A stretch of DNA of 64,000 nucleotides from CAVXHV01 sp963761445 (GCA_963761445.1 CAVXHV010000005.1:3472001-3536000), one strand, 5' to 3'. Numbered from the stretch's first letter, positions 9,468 through 27,783 are shown. Numbers and translations are program-made. The notes: generated by a model not told the origin, from the sequence alone.

Positions 9468-10364
9468 ATGGAAAAGCGACGATTTGGCAAGACGGACATG
9501 AAAGTAAGCCCACTCGGCTTCGGCGGCGCCGAGATCGGCTTCGAAAAGCTTCAAGTCGACGCCGTGGCCCGCCTCCTGGGTGACGCCCTTGACGCCGGGC
9601 TAAATGTCATCGACACCGCCGAATGCTACCTTCAAAGCGAGGAGCTGATCGGCCAGGCCCTCGCCTCGCGCCGCAAGGAGTTCTGCCTCTTCACAAAATG
9701 CGGCCACCCCGAAGGGCCCTACAAGGAAGACTGGCGGCCCGATTCACTGCTCCAGAGCATCAAGCGCAGCCTCCAGCGGCTCAAGACCGATCGCGTTGAC
9801 CTTGTCCAGCTTCATAGCTGCTCCGAGGCCGAGCTCCGCCAGGGCGATGTCATCGCCGCGCTCCAGCGCGCCCGCGAGCTCGGCTACACCCGCTACATCG
9901 GTTACTCCGGCGACGACGCGGCGGCCCGCTTTGCCGTCGGCTGCGGCGCGTTCGACGCCCTCCAGACATCCTTGAGCATCGCCGACCAGCAGGCCATCGA
10001 TCTCACCCTCCCCCTGGCCCGAGAGCGAGGAATGGGCGTGATCATCAAACGCCCGATCGCCAACGCCGTCTGGAAATTTGCTCAGAAGCCCGAGAACACC
10101 TACGTCCAGCCCTACTGGGAGCGCCTTCAGAAGCTTCAGTTCGATTTCATCGCAGGCGACCCCCAGAAAACTGTCGCCGTCGCTCTGGGCTTCGCACTCC
10201 ACTGTTCGGGCGTGCACACGGCCATCGTCGGCACGACCAAGCCCGCCCGCTGGCGAGAAAATGCCGCGCTGCTCGAGAGCGATCCCCTGCACCACGAGCA
10301 GTTCCAGGCCATCCGCGCCCGCTGGCGCGAGGTCGCTACCCCGGACTGGATCGGCCAGACCTGA
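9468..10364 (+). CDS. aldo/keto reductase
   Basis: Protein of 298 residues from ATG 9468 with AGAAGGA upstream. Motifs of the AKR superfamily are present: GFGGAEIG near the N-terminus, the catalytic Asp/Tyr pair in NVIDTAECY, Lys in LFTKCGH and His in LVQLHSCS, then the NADPH-binding late region (IVGTTKPARWRENA). It is likely a cytosolic NADPH-dependent reductase or dehydrogenase of sugar or aldehyde substrates; the substrate cannot be predicted. It is divergent from queF and stops 8 bases before the convergent DUF1501 gene. Confidence 0.88.
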   Translation: MEKRRFGKTDMKVSPLGFGGAEIGFEKLQVDAVARLLGDALDAGLNVIDTAECYLQSEELIGQALASRRKEFCLFTKCGHPEGPYKEDWRPDSLLQSIKRSLQRLKTDRVDLVQLHSCSEAELRQGDVIAALQRARELGYTRYIGYSGDDAAARFAVGCGAFDALQTSLSIADQQAIDLTLPLARERGMGVIIKRPIANAVWKFAQKPENTYVQPYWERLQKLQFDFIAGDPQKTVAVALGFALHCSGVHTAIVGTTKPARWRENAALLESDPLHHEQFQAIRARWREVATPDWIGQT

Positions 10365-10372
10365 GTAGCTAG

Positions 10373-11817
<1,445 letters not shown>

Positions 11818-11821
<4 letters not shown>

Positions 11822-12639
11822 GGCGTGGCTTCCTCGCTTGAGCTCTCTTTGCGACGCGCCTCGATGTTCTCCGCAACGATCGACGCGGCCCACGCTTGGT
11901 CGGCCGGCCGCAACGGCGGATCGGGGGGTTGAGCGTAGTCGATGACCAGCTCGTAACTCGCGCGCTCGATCAACGCGTGCAGCACACCGTTTAAGTCGAG
12001 CATCGGCTCGGCGTCACCCGGCAACAGTGGGATCGGTACCGGCGGGATGGGGCTTGTGTAGGAAAACGCGAAAAGAAGCGCATCCTTGCTTCTCCGTGCG
12101 CGACAGACCAGGATCCGGTAATCGGTCATGGGGGGTGCATTCCGGAGAGGCATCGGCTCGCCTCCCCGAAGCAGGTCAATCTCCACAAAACTAACGCTTG
12201 TGTGGATCAGATCCTCCCGTTTCTCAAGGTATTCCGCCCGCGCGTCTTTAGTCTTCTTATTCGTGGGTGAGAGGACTTCAATGACCGTGACGAGCTTCCG
12301 TCCCGGAAGTTCCTGTATCGCGAGATAAGTCTCCTCAGTCTCCTCGCCCGTCGGTACCGACACGTTGTATGCCCGCACATCGGGTCTTTCTAGCAAGGCC
12401 ACGCCAGGTCCCGCGGCGGCTCGCAATTCCGTCGCGTGTATTGAGACGTCTGGTTTATAGACGCGATCGATATCAAGGGCCGTGAGCACCGTCGTGCGAG
12501 ACTCCACATCAACGAAGTACCGCGGCTGCAACTGAGGCGCCAGCACATCACGGATTGACGTGATCAAACTGTTGTGCACGTTCGGCCAAAGCGTCGGATT
12601 CTCAAGCCACGGATCCATCCCCGGAAACGGCGGTCTCAT
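11818..12639 (-). CDS. DUF4058 family protein
   Basis: Protein of 273 residues. The N-terminal PPFPGMDPWLENPTLWPNVH is the hallmark of DUF4058, a family abundant in Planctomycetes and Cyanobacteria. A PD-(D/E)xK-like or Uma2-like fold has been suggested, and VTVIEVLSPTNKK fits that idea; this is inference. It lies 9 bases after the DUF1553 gene and overlaps the DUF1501 start by four bases, so it is inside a three-gene operon. Function unknown. Confidence 0.85.
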
Positions 12640-12648
12640 GATGCTGCC

Positions 12649-15807
<3,159 letters not shown>

Positions 15808-15963
15808 GCGGCGTCTTCCTCGGCAGGCGGGATCGCACGGAGGCATGTTGACAACCCGTTCATTCTACTCGCTGGTGCGTTCCATCTCCACTGCCACTTC
15901 GACCGTGAGGCAACGGGGAAGCGGCTCAATCCGCTCGCCGCCGCTGAGGACGTTGATGAGTCT

Positions 15964-16099
15964 CGCCCTCCGCTCCGCGAAGGGATTCCCCCATAGTCGC
16001 CCTCCGCTCCGCGAAGGGATTCCCCCATAGTCGCCCTTCGCTCCGCGAAGGGATTTCTCCATAGTCGCCCTTCGCTCCGCGAAGGGATTTCTCAATATC
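15964..16099 (-). repeat. four tandem 34-bp hairpin repeats
   Basis: Four units of exactly 34 bp: 15964-15997, 15998-16031, 16032-16065 and 16066-16099. Each contains a hairpin with arms CCCTTCGC and GCGAAGGG around TCC. Units 1 and 2 have CCCTCCGC in one arm. On the minus strand that change is a G-U pair; on the plus strand it would be a C-A mismatch. This suggests the structure works in minus-strand RNA. The array starts at the stop codon of the glycosyltransferase gene and ends about 160 bases before the DUF1553 start. It may attenuate transcription or block 3' decay. Confidence 0.8.
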
Positions 16100-17819
16100 C
16101 TCGCCTTCGCCGAGCCCGCACTTGTTCCCATATGTACAGCGAAGCGATTTCGATCCGCGCCGCATACCCGAGCGAGGTAAGCGATTCGTCAAGCCCATCG
16201 ATCCGCGGGTCCTTGGAAGTGGTAATGACGAATCGGACCGAGCCGTCCGTCAGGGCGGTGCGCAACCAGCTAGACCGCGGCTCGGCCCCGTGCACCGACT
16301 CGAAAACCGGGTACAGCCAGTGATCGAAGACCAGGTCGGTCCGGCCAAATTGGCGGTTCTTGCCGGGCTCGCCGACGAAATAGATGTCCGACCTCGGCTC
16401 CTTCAGCACGCTCAAGACCAGCTCGGCGGAGAGACGCTCAAAGCGCACACGGTGGTAGCTGATATACGCCCCGTGGAGCGCGGAGCACGCGACGGCGGGT
16501 GCGGCGAGGCCGATCAGAAACAACGACGACCGCAGCCGCCCCGCCTCGCACGCCCGCGCCAGCGATCGGCCCGTCAAAATCGCCGCGAAGACAATGCCCT
16601 GGATCGCATAATTCACCCACGCACCGGTGCTGGCCAGACAAAGCGGCACCACGATCGCGATCTCCGCGACCGCAAAAAGACAGAGTGCCACGTCCAGCGA
16701 GCTCCCGAAAAGGGCGCGTTGCTCGAGAACCGCGCAGACCGGGATGACGACGAACATGCAGACAAAAGGCGCCGCCGACATCGCAAGACCGGTGACGACG
16801 CTCGGTCGCAAGTGGTGCACCAGTGGAAGGAAGAGCACGCTCCCGGCCACGATCGTTCCGGCGACGGCGACAGCCGCCCGTCCCTTCCCTCGCTTCGACG
16901 TCACTTGAGCCAGCCCCGCCAGCGTGAGCAGGACGATCAGGCATGAGCTTCCGCCGCCGATGTTGGCCAGCACGATTGCTCCACGCACCCAGTCCGTCGG
17001 ATGTACCCGCGCCGTCGCCGCCGCGGCGACGAAGATCGCCTGCGACATTCGTCCGCCCGTGGCCAGCTCTTCGATGACGCCGACACCCGCGACGATGGCT
17101 GCCGCCGTGAGCACCCCCAACCCAACCAGCCGCCCCGAAACCCTGCCCCTCCGGGCGGCCCAGAGCAAGAGCATAGTGGCGACCACCGGTCCCCCCACAA
17201 AATGCTGCTTGACACAGATCGCCAGTCCGAACGCGGCAAATCCGCCTCCGACGCCCATGGCGCCCGGGCGGCGCGATTGGAGCGCCCTCAAGATCAGCCA
17301 GACACCGGTCGTTTGCAGCCCCACGCCGATCATATCCGGCCGGACGGTGAACGGTATCGCACCCAACACCGGTGTGCCTGCCACGAGACACGCCGCCCAC
17401 CAGCCCGCCCGCACGGGCGCCCCATCCAGTCGGGCAATCCGGAAGGCACTCCATCCCGCCAGCAAGAGCCCCGCGAACGAAAGCGCCCTCCCAGCCAGCC
17501 GGGCCGCCGTGATCGCGTCCAGCCCCGCCGCGTGCAGTGGCCAGGCCAGGATCGCGGCCAAATGATAGTAGAGCGGCGCGTGGATCAGCACCAATGGGTT
17601 CTGCCGGCCGTACGGCCCGTACAGACCCCACGGACCAACGTCAAGCTGCCGCGCAACCGATAGCATTAGCGGCGACTCGAGCGGCTCGGTATCGGCCGGC
17701 CCGGCGGACAGCCAGATGCCAGAAGCAACCGCCACGGCCGCGGCGATAAAAAGCATCGCCGTGATCCATCGGTTTACCCAGCCGCGCATCTGGTTGATCG
17801 AGGTCGGATCCTGGCGCAT
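16092..17819 (-). CDS. integral membrane glycosyltransferase, GT39/PMT-like
   Basis: Protein of about 575 residues with roughly ten or more hydrophobic segments, starting with WITAMLFIAAAVAVASGIWL. The first large loop contains ESPLMLSVARQ and LIHAPLYYHLAAI, typical of GT-C enzymes of the PMT/ArnT/GT39 superfamily that use polyprenyl-phosphate sugars. The expected acidic residues of the first loop are probably in DTEPLESP. A soluble C-terminal domain (about residue 480 onward) ends Arg-rich. Sugar and acceptor are unknown. Start codon is uncertain: GTG 17825, ATG 17819 and ATG 17789 are all in frame and none has a strong ribosome binding site. Confidence 0.75.
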   Translation of the reverse strand: MRQDPTSINQMRGWVNRWITAMLFIAAAVAVASGIWLSAGPADTEPLESPLMLSVARQLDVGPWGLYGPYGRQNPLVLIHAPLYYHLAAILAWPLHAAGLDAITAARLAGRALSFAGLLLAGWSAFRIARLDGAPVRAGWWAACLVAGTPVLGAIPFTVRPDMIGVGLQTTGVWLILRALQSRRPGAMGVGGGFAAFGLAICVKQHFVGGPVVATMLLLWAARRGRVSGRLVGLGVLTAAAIVAGVGVIEELATGGRMSQAIFVAAAATARVHPTDWVRGAIVLANIGGGSSCLIVLLTLAGLAQVTSKRGKGRAAVAVAGTIVAGSVLFLPLVHHLRPSVVTGLAMSAAPFVCMFVVIPVCAVLEQRALFGSSLDVALCLFAVAEIAIVVPLCLASTGAWVNYAIQGIVFAAILTGRSLARACEAGRLRSSLFLIGLAAPAVACSALHGAYISYHRVRFERLSAELVLSVLKEPRSDIYFVGEPGKNRQFGRTDLVFDHWLYPVFESVHGAEPRSSWLRTALTDGSVRFVITTSKDPRIDGLDESLTSLGYAARIEIASLYIWEQVRARRRRGY

Positions 17820-18054
17820 CCTCACGGCTGCTTTACTCTGGCGTTTGAAGATTCCTCGTCACGGAATTACCCGAGATTATCACAGTTCACAAAGTCGCAT
17901 CCCTCCATGCCGCGGCAAATTCCCAGCATTTCCCGGCTGAGTCGGTGTTGTCGGGCGAGCCGCGTCCGCGTAAATTAAACGGCGCATCGGGTCGATGCGA
18001 AGGCGAGGCCGGCATCAGCCGGAAAGTTCATCTGATTCGAGGAGTCGGTACTCC

Positions 18055-19750
18055 ATGAGCACCGGAATGGAAACCCGCTCGCGCGGCGCCGCCGGCGAAG
18101 CCGCCGAGTTCACGCCCCTCCGCGAGCTCCCCCCTCTACCGCCCCACTGGCGAAGCTTGCCCAGGGCTTTCGTTCACCAGGCACGCGCACTGCGCGCCCC
18201 GCACCGCCATGGCCGACAGCACCGGGGCCAGCCTCACCTACGGGCAGACCCTCCTCCGCGCACTCGTGCTCGGCCGCGTGCTCGAGCGTGAATGGGGCCC
18301 CGCGACCCATTTCGGCCTGATGGTTCCCCCCACCGTTCCCGCGGCGGTCGCCAACCTGGCGGTCTCCCTCCGTGGCAAGATCCCGGTCAACCTCAATTAC
18401 TCGGCCAGCCAGGCCCTCGTCGATTCTTCGATCGACCAGTGCGGAATCACCCACGTCCTGACCTCGTCCAAGGTGCTCGATCGATTCAAGATCACCCCCA
18501 AGGGAAAGCTGATCCTGCTCGAGGATATACCCCCGAAGGTGCGCCTGACCGACAAGCTCTGGGCGGCCGCCGTCGCCAGGCTCGTGCCAATCTCGCTGTT
18601 GCCCGCGTTCGTGCCCGGCCTGAAGGGCGAAAGCCTCGATGCGACCGCAACCGTGATATTCACCTCCGGGTCGACCGCCGACCCCAAGGGCGTCGTCCTC
18701 TCCCACCGCAATGTCCTGAGCAATATCTATCAGCTCGAAGAACACGTGCACATGAAGCCTGAAGAGGTGGTGCTCGGCATTTTGCCGTTCTTTCACGCCT
18801 TTGGGTTCACGGTCACAATCTGGGCCGGCGTCTGCCTGGGAAAGAAGCTCGTCTATCACTTCAATCCCCTCGATTCCAGGACGATAGGCAAGCTCTGCGA
18901 CGAACACGGGGCAACCCTCCTGATCGGCACCCCATCGTTCATGAGGCTTTACCTCAAGAACTGCGAGCCCAAGCAGTTCCGAACGTTCACCCACTTGCTG
19001 CTGGGTGCTGAGAAACTCAAGCCCGAGCTGGCCCGGGACATCCAGAATGCGCTCCACATCGACCCCGTCGAAGGCTACGGCTGCACCGAGCTCTCACCGG
19101 TCGTCGCGGTCAACGTACCCAACGACGTGCTGATGCCGGACGGGCGCACGATCAGCGGAAATCGCCTGGGAACGGTTGGACAGCCCTTGCCGGGCACTGC
19201 CATCAAGACGGTCGACCCGGAGACCGGTGCCGACCTGCCGCGGGGCGCCGAAGGAGTCATCGCGGTCAAGGGGCCCCAGGTAATGGTCGGCTACTTGAAT
19301 CGTCCCGACGCCACTGCCGCAGTCAAGAAGGACGGCTGGTATTCAACCGGCGACCTGGGTTACATCGACCCCGACGGCTTCCTCAAGATCACGGACCGGC
19401 TCAGCCGGTTTTCGAAAATCGCCGGCGAGATGGTGCCCCACCTGGGTGTCGAAACAGCCATCATGGACGCGACCGGAGTCGACGAGCATCACGTGGCTGT
19501 GACCGGTATTCCCGACCCCAAACATGGTGAGCGCCTGTGCGTCCTCTATACGGATCTGGGAATGCCCCCGGCCGAGCTACACCAGAAGTTGACGCACGGC
19601 CCGATGCCAAAAGTTTGGCTCCCTTCTCAGCGCGATTTTTTTAAAATAGCCGAGATTCCAATCACACCCACAGGAAAGGTCGACCTCCGCCGGCTCAAGC
19701 AAATCGCCAGCGAACATGCTGTCGGACCAGGCCTTTCCCGGAAGGAATAG
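18055..19750 (+). CDS. acyl-CoA/acyl-ACP synthetase (AMP-binding), apparent frameshift near 18193
   Basis: The frame from ATG 18209 encodes 513 residues of an ANL-family ligase that activates a fatty acid through an acyl-AMP. It has the P-loop TVIFTSGSTADPKGVVLSHR, YGCTELSPVV, YSTGDLGYIDPDGFLK and a C-terminal catalytic Lys in TPTGKVDLRRLK. It most resembles long-chain acyl-ACP ligases of the Aas type. The reading frame from ATG 18055 supplies what looks like the missing N-terminus (LPPHWRSLPRAFVHQA). It joins the main frame if one base near 18193 is removed, giving ARAL-APRTAMADSTG. So there is either a sequencing indel or a broken N-terminus with possible re-initiation at 18209. Confidence 0.85.
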
Positions 19751-19855
19751 AGTGCCACCGGCGAATCAAATCGCGTCGCACCGGGTTTAATTCATCGTGG
19801 AGATGCTTGTCAGAACGCGCGATTCACTTCAAAATGGCATTGAGGTGAAAGGGAA

Positions 19856-21184
19856 ATGCCCGTTGTTCTCAAGGTAACTCTGGGCCCGCACTCCGGTCAG
19901 GAGTACCATATCGACCGTCCCGATACGTTCACGGTCGGTCGGTCGAGCCACGCGGAATTCGCGATGACCCAGGATCTGGTCCTCTCGCGCAAGCATTTTC
20001 AGGTCGAAAACCGGCCTCCTCTCTGCCACCTGATCGATCTGGGAAGCACGAACGGCACCAAGGTGAACGGCCTGCGGGTCACCCAGGTGACCTTGCGCGA
20101 AGGCGACGTGATTACCGCCGGTGACAGCACCTTTGTCATCCACTTCATGGAAGATTCGAGGGACACCCACGATTTCGCCGGCTGCGCCGGCTGCGGTGGG
20201 CGGATCCCGATTGGCTCCGCCGATGGCGAAGCGAAGCGCAATGAGATCATCCTCCCCGGCGGCCAGCCCAGCGTCTGGCTCTGCGAAGGCTGCCTGGCAC
20301 GTCGGCTCAAGTTCCCCAAAACCGCCGCCGATTACCTGATCGAGGAATGGATCGGCGGCGGCGGCATGGGTGAGGTCTTTCGCGCCCGCCAGCTCTCCCT
20401 GAACCGACCCGTCGCCATCAAGATGATGAGCACCAACAGCGCCATCGGCGAGAAAGCCGGCAGCTATTTCAGGCGCGAGATCGAGGTCTTGCGCGACCTG
20501 CTGATGCCCGGCGGCCGTTCCCATCACAGCATCGTCAGCTTCTACGAAATCTATGAGGTCGACACCCAGTTCCATCTCGTCATGGAATACGTCGACGGCA
20601 TGAACGCCCACGACTGGCTGGCGAAGCTGGAGGAGCCCCTGCCGATCTCGAGCGGTGCGTCGATCGGCCGCCACTTGCTGCAGGCCCTCGACTTCGCGCA
20701 CTCGAAGGGTTACGTCCATCGCGACGTGAAGCCATCGAACCTCTTGATCTTCGGCCCTATGCACCGCCCCCGCGTGAAGCTGACCGACTTCGGCCTCGCC
20801 AAGAGCTTCGCCGAGACCGAGGGCCTGACGTCCTTGACACGCCAGGGCGACATCGGCGGCTCGATCGGGTTCATCTCGCCGGAGCACATCCGCCACTTCA
20901 GCGAAATCCGCGAGCCCGCAGACATCTACAGCGCAGGCGCCACGCTCTTTTATCTTCTGACCGGCAAGTACCCCTATCTCGGATTCGACCCCCGCCAGCC
21001 AGACTCCTACCAGATCATCCTCCAGCACCCCCCCCTGCCCCTCCGGGCTTTCCGTCCCGATGCCCCGGAGGGTATGGAGCGTATCCTCTTGAAGGCCCTC
21101 CAGAAACAACCCAAAGACCGCTGGAAATCCGCCGGCGCCATGGCCAGCGCCCTCCGCGCCTTCAGCACGCCCGCGAGTGGATGA
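19856..21184 (+). CDS. FHA domain Ser/Thr protein kinase
   Basis: Protein of 442 residues with no membrane segment. An N-terminal FHA domain (residues about 5-95; GRSS 28-31, SRKH 44-47, DLGSTNGTKVNG 61-72) should bind phosphothreonine. A small zinc-ribbon-like module follows with CAGC at 110-113 and CEGC at 143-146. The kinase domain starts near residue 160: GGGGMGEVF, Lys189 in VAIKM, HRDVKPSN at 288-295 and DFG at 311-313, so all catalytic residues are present. FHA plus kinase in one cytosolic chain suggests autophosphorylation-dependent signalling. The start at 19856 (ATG) follows a 105-base gap after the synthetase. Confidence 0.9.
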   Translation: MPVVLKVTLGPHSGQEYHIDRPDTFTVGRSSHAEFAMTQDLVLSRKHFQVENRPPLCHLIDLGSTNGTKVNGLRVTQVTLREGDVITAGDSTFVIHFMEDSRDTHDFAGCAGCGGRIPIGSADGEAKRNEIILPGGQPSVWLCEGCLARRLKFPKTAADYLIEEWIGGGGMGEVFRARQLSLNRPVAIKMMSTNSAIGEKAGSYFRREIEVLRDLLMPGGRSHHSIVSFYEIYEVDTQFHLVMEYVDGMNAHDWLAKLEEPLPISSGASIGRHLLQALDFAHSKGYVHRDVKPSNLLIFGPMHRPRVKLTDFGLAKSFAETEGLTSLTRQGDIGGSIGFISPEHIRHFSEIREPADIYSAGATLFYLLTGKYPYLGFDPRQPDSYQIILQHPPLPLRAFRPDAPEGMERILLKALQKQPKDRWKSAGAMASALRAFSTPASG

Positions 21185-21421
21185 CCGTGGTTCCGACGCT
21201 CCAGTCAGACCCCGCCGACGCCCCACACCAACCCAACTCGCCAGCTTCGACGTCGCCCTTCTGTCCCCCGCCCCGAAGGGGCACCAACAAACCAACCCAG
21301 GGCACCGCCCTGGGTTCCCAAGGCTCTGGGTCCCCATCCCGCTCAAAAAAATCCGTGACCCGCCAAGATTTCTTTGGTTCGCCCAGCACAACACGTCGTC
21401 TTATCATGGATAGGGCGATCC
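21185..21421. other. gene-free spacer
   Basis: I see no gene in these 237 bases. The stretch is C- and A-rich and lies between the kinase stop and the sigma-factor fragment. No terminator with a T-run was recognised. Confidence 0.4.
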
Positions 21422-21680
21422 ATGATGACTCAAGAGGCCGAGCCATTACTGGAGCCGTTCCGCCACCTGACCGTGCTGGCCGAGCTGCATTTGGACCGCA
21501 AGCTGCGCGGCAACCTTGACCCATCGGACATCGTCCAGCAATCGTTCCTGCGCGCCTATTCCGCCCTGGCCGAGGTGCGCAGGCCCCGAGCCCGAGGTCC
21601 TGGCCGCGTGGCTGCCCAAAATCCTGACTGGGCAACAGGGTTCGCGACCCGAAGTTACCGTCTCGATCGGTTGAGTCGGC
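21422..21680 (+). pseudogene. ECF sigma factor fragment (region 2 only)
   Basis: From ATG 21422 the frame reads EPFRHLTVLAELHLDRKLR and LDPSDIVQQSFLRAYSALAE. This is the helix pair of region 2 in planctomycete-type ECF sigma factors. After about 21578 the match moves to another frame (PEPEVLAAWLPKIL), then fades completely near 21640. Region 4, which binds the -35 element, is absent. This is an N-terminal remnant with at least one single-base frameshift, now joined to the decayed repeat gene downstream. Confidence 0.6.
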
Positions 21681-21720
21681 GCTCGATCGCGCTCGAGCTA
21701 GAGGACCGACCTGGCGCAAT

Positions 21721-23712
21721 GACAGAGGAGTTTACCAAGACGATCGTCCAGTCGCTCGCGGTTGACGGTCCCGGATCTGTGAGAACCGGCTGGCCCTGGC
21801 ATCTACTCGGCGTCTTGGATCGAGTCGATCCCACCGTCGCGACCAGACTGCTCGCCGCCGCGCTCGTAGCGGAGACCGATATCGGCGCTCGACGTGGGAT
21901 TGCGTCGATGCTCGCGACAAGCGCGAGGCGTCTGGATCCGACGACGGCGGCCGCAGTCTTGGGTACGGTCCTCCAAAAGGAGGCGGACGCCGAGGGCCTG
22001 AATGAATCCGACGGGCCAGGCAGACACCAGACAGTAGTGGAGGTGGTCGCGAATGCACTTGCGATCGCCGCGAAATAAGCCGATTCAGCGGAAGCCGGGA
22101 AGATCTGCAGCCGCGCTGCACAGGCGCGTGGTATCTGCGCTGGAACGGAGAGACGATGACGTCGACACCCGCCGCGCTCGCGACCGCATTGGTCTCATTG
22201 TGCGCGCGAATAAACCGGCCGAGGCTTCCTTGCGCTGCAGTCAGGCCGCGCACAGAGTCGTGACCGGCCTGCTGCCTCGAGGCGAGCAACAACAACGACG
22301 TGACACGAAGCTCGATCTTGACAGGCGTGTTGCCAGCTCTATCGGATCACATGGAGCCGATCGAAGCCAGTCGCATCCATACGAAGCTCTCGGTCGCCCT
22401 GGCCACGACGCAGGCGAACAAAAGCGAATTCCCGCCGCGACTCTCGAACTGGCTCGCAGCGATCGCCAAACGCGTCGGTCCAACCGAGCTCCGTGCGGCG
22501 GGAAATCCGGTCATTCAAATCTTGAGTTCCGCCATCCAGTAGGAGAAGACTCCCGACGCTCGTGCGAGCTTGGCCTGGGATCTGGCGCCGCTGGCGGAGC
22601 GCCTGGGCCGGGAAGAGGCCGCGAAGATCTGCCAGCCGGTGGCCGAAGACCTGGTCCGGTCGATGCAAAAAAAGACAGACGCCACGGCCACGGGCGCACT
22701 GATCCGTGGTCTCCCTATCCGCTGTGGCTGGCAGAACGGACCGCACCGATCGAGCCCGGATCTGTGCCAGATCCGCCCGTGTGGTGTGCAATTCGATCGC
22801 AGGGGAGTCATTCGAGTATTCGCGAACAGAGCTCGCTTCGGGATTGTCATCACTGACGAGTGGAATGGATCCTTCCGAGGCCATGCGAGTCTCCGTTTCG
22901 GCCATCGAGCACGAGACCGATCCCGAGTCTCCCCACTGGAGTTCTTATCAGACACATCTGGATTCGGACACAATCATCGAATTCGCGCTTTCCAGGCTCA
23001 CCGATGGACTCTTGGAGGCCGCCGGGCGGATGCGCGCAGCCGAGGCCGAGGGAACGTGCCGTCAGATCGGCGAACTGTTATCCTCCAGGCTCGAGCTTGA
23101 GCCTGATGTCGAGCTCCGTTGCAGGTTGGCCTGGTCGCTGGCAAGAATTGCCGGGAAAATGGCGCCGGCGCAGGCCTCACAGGTCTGCAACAAGGCAATC
23201 GACGTCCTTGTGCAAGCGCGATCCGAAAGACCCGAATACTACAGTGCGATCGACGAGGTCGACGAAGTCGTCGCGATGTTGCTGCCGCGACTCGACCTGC
23301 CGGCCGCCAGCGCCTGGGCCCGCAAGCTAGGCACGCTTATGGCAGGCGATGCCTACAGCGAACGTTATAGCGAGCACCTGAACGCGATCCTCACCGACAC
23401 CAGCCGCGAGCAGGTATCCCAGCGAATCGCACGCATCGCAAAATCAGCCGGCCCAGGCGTCGAGGCGCGCCTCGTAACCGCAGCCCACGTCTTTGCCGAG
23501 CCCTTCCCCTGCCGCCTCACCACACAGGAGCTCGTCGACCTGCTTAAATGCCCACCTGCTTCGGCGCCGCCCGCCGCGTCGTACTCGACCACCTCGGCAA
23601 CCGCTTTGGCCGCCGCTTCGTCAACCACTGGGCCTTCGTCCGCTACGCCACCGAACAAAAACTCAACGTCGACTTCACCACCCCGCCCCGCCGGCCGGAC
23701 CCCGTTCGCTGA
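21721..23712 (+). pseudogene. decayed HEAT/ARM-like repeat protein gene
   Basis: The same repeat pattern (about 35 residues with cores such as LAERLGREEAAKICQPVAEDL and IAGKMAPAQASQVCNKAIDVL) runs through all three forward frames. Breaks are visible near 22078 (stop), 22130-22250 (two or more shifts), 22540 (TAG), about 22700 and 23546-23548. At the last site, restoring a fourth A in AAA would recover the family C-terminus (MPTCFGAARRVVLDHLGNRF, ending RRPDPVR). Such repeats follow Ser/Thr kinase or signalling domains in planctomycete proteins. Six or more breaks suggest true decay here rather than one error. The segment starts inside the sigma-factor remnant. Confidence 0.65.
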
Positions 23713-23862
23713 ATCGCGCCAGGTCGTCTCGAGATCGTCATAGAATCCGCGGGCGCCCAGCAAGAACAGCCAAGTTGATTACCCGCAAAGTCTTACCCTC
23801 CCAAACGAGCAAGCCTCCCATACCCGCCGTAGCATCCACAGCCTCGCGCGGTTAGAATTCCC

Positions 23863-24808
23863 ATGAAACCAACGAGCCGTATCGCCGCGCTCGTTCCCTC
23901 GCGCAACACAGAGGCTCATTCCTTGAACCGCTTCGGCACCGCGGTCATCATCGGCGTCGGCTTGATCGGCGGGTCAGTCGGCCTGGCGCTCCGCGCCCGG
24001 CGGCTCGCCTCCCATGTGATCGGCGTCGGCCGCAATGCCGTTTCACTCGAACAGGCCGTTCGATTGGGCGCGATCGATCGCGGCACCACGGACCTCGACT
24101 CCGCCGTTGCCGTTGCCGATCTCATCGTCGTCTGCACACCCGTGAATCGCGTAGCTGCTGATGTCGTCCGCGCCGCCTTGGCGGCGCCTTCCGGCGTGCT
24201 CATCACGGATGTGGGAAGCTCGAAACGCCAGATCGTCGAGGCGGTCGAGCGAAACACCCGCGCCGCCGCGGTCTTCGTCGGCGCTCACCCGCTCGCCGGC
24301 TCCGAGCGCCGTGGGCGCCGCGCACGCCCGGGCCGATCTCTTCGAAGACCGCGCCTGCATCATCACCCCCACGCCCAGAACCCCGCTCGACTGCACCCGC
24401 GAAACCCTCGCACTCTGGACCTCTCTCGGCTGCCGCGTCGTCGAGATGTCACCCGCCGAACACGACGAGATTCTCGCTTACACCAGTCATCTTCCCCACG
24501 CCGTCGCTGCGGCACTGGCCGCTTCCGTGCCGGCCGAATGGCTACCGCTGGCCGCCGGCGCCTATCGCGACGGCACCCGCGTCGCCGCCGCCGACACCGA
24601 GCTCTGGGCTGCCATCTTCCGCGAAAACCGCGGACCCATGCTCAAGGCTCTGGGCACGCTGCAAAACTGCCTCGATACCTTCAAGTACGCCCTCATGACT
24701 GACGACGAAGCCGCAATTCGATCGTGGTGGGAACACGCTCGCGCCCGCCGCAACCTCTTCACGGCCGAGATCGACCCAGGCGAGCCCGCTCCTGGGCATC
24801 CGTCTTGA
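23863..24808 (+). pseudogene. tyrA: prephenate dehydrogenase TyrA, one frameshift
   Basis: Two overlapping frames make up one protein. The N-terminal part from ATG 23863 has a Rossmann motif (VIIGVGLIGGSVGLALRAR), then VADLIVVCTPVNRV, ITDVGSSKR and GAHPLAGSE. The C-terminal part continues in another frame with HARADLFEDRACIITPTP and AYTSHLPHAVAAAL to the stop at 24808. The break is at GGG 24313-24315, where one G too many separates them. TyrA oxidises prephenate to 4-hydroxyphenylpyruvate for tyrosine synthesis. All conserved parts survive, so a homopolymer error is as likely as a real mutation. Confidence 0.8.
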
Positions 24809-24904
24809 ATCCAACCTCTTTCTCTTGCTAAGTTTAACATTTGACAATGAACTTCCTCCGCAGATCTTGTGTTGACATTCTGTGCCCGCGAGTCTTGACG
24901 CACC

Positions 24905-27783
<2,879 letters not shown>

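Noticed and set aside
15964..16099. Possible CRISPR array in the 34-bp repeats
   Set aside because: The units are head to tail with no spacers, and no cas gene is nearby.
19829..21394. 521-residue frame on the minus strand opposite the FHA kinase
   Set aside because: Shadow of the kinase gene; low-complexity composition and no motif, while the plus frame has complete FHA and kinase motifs.
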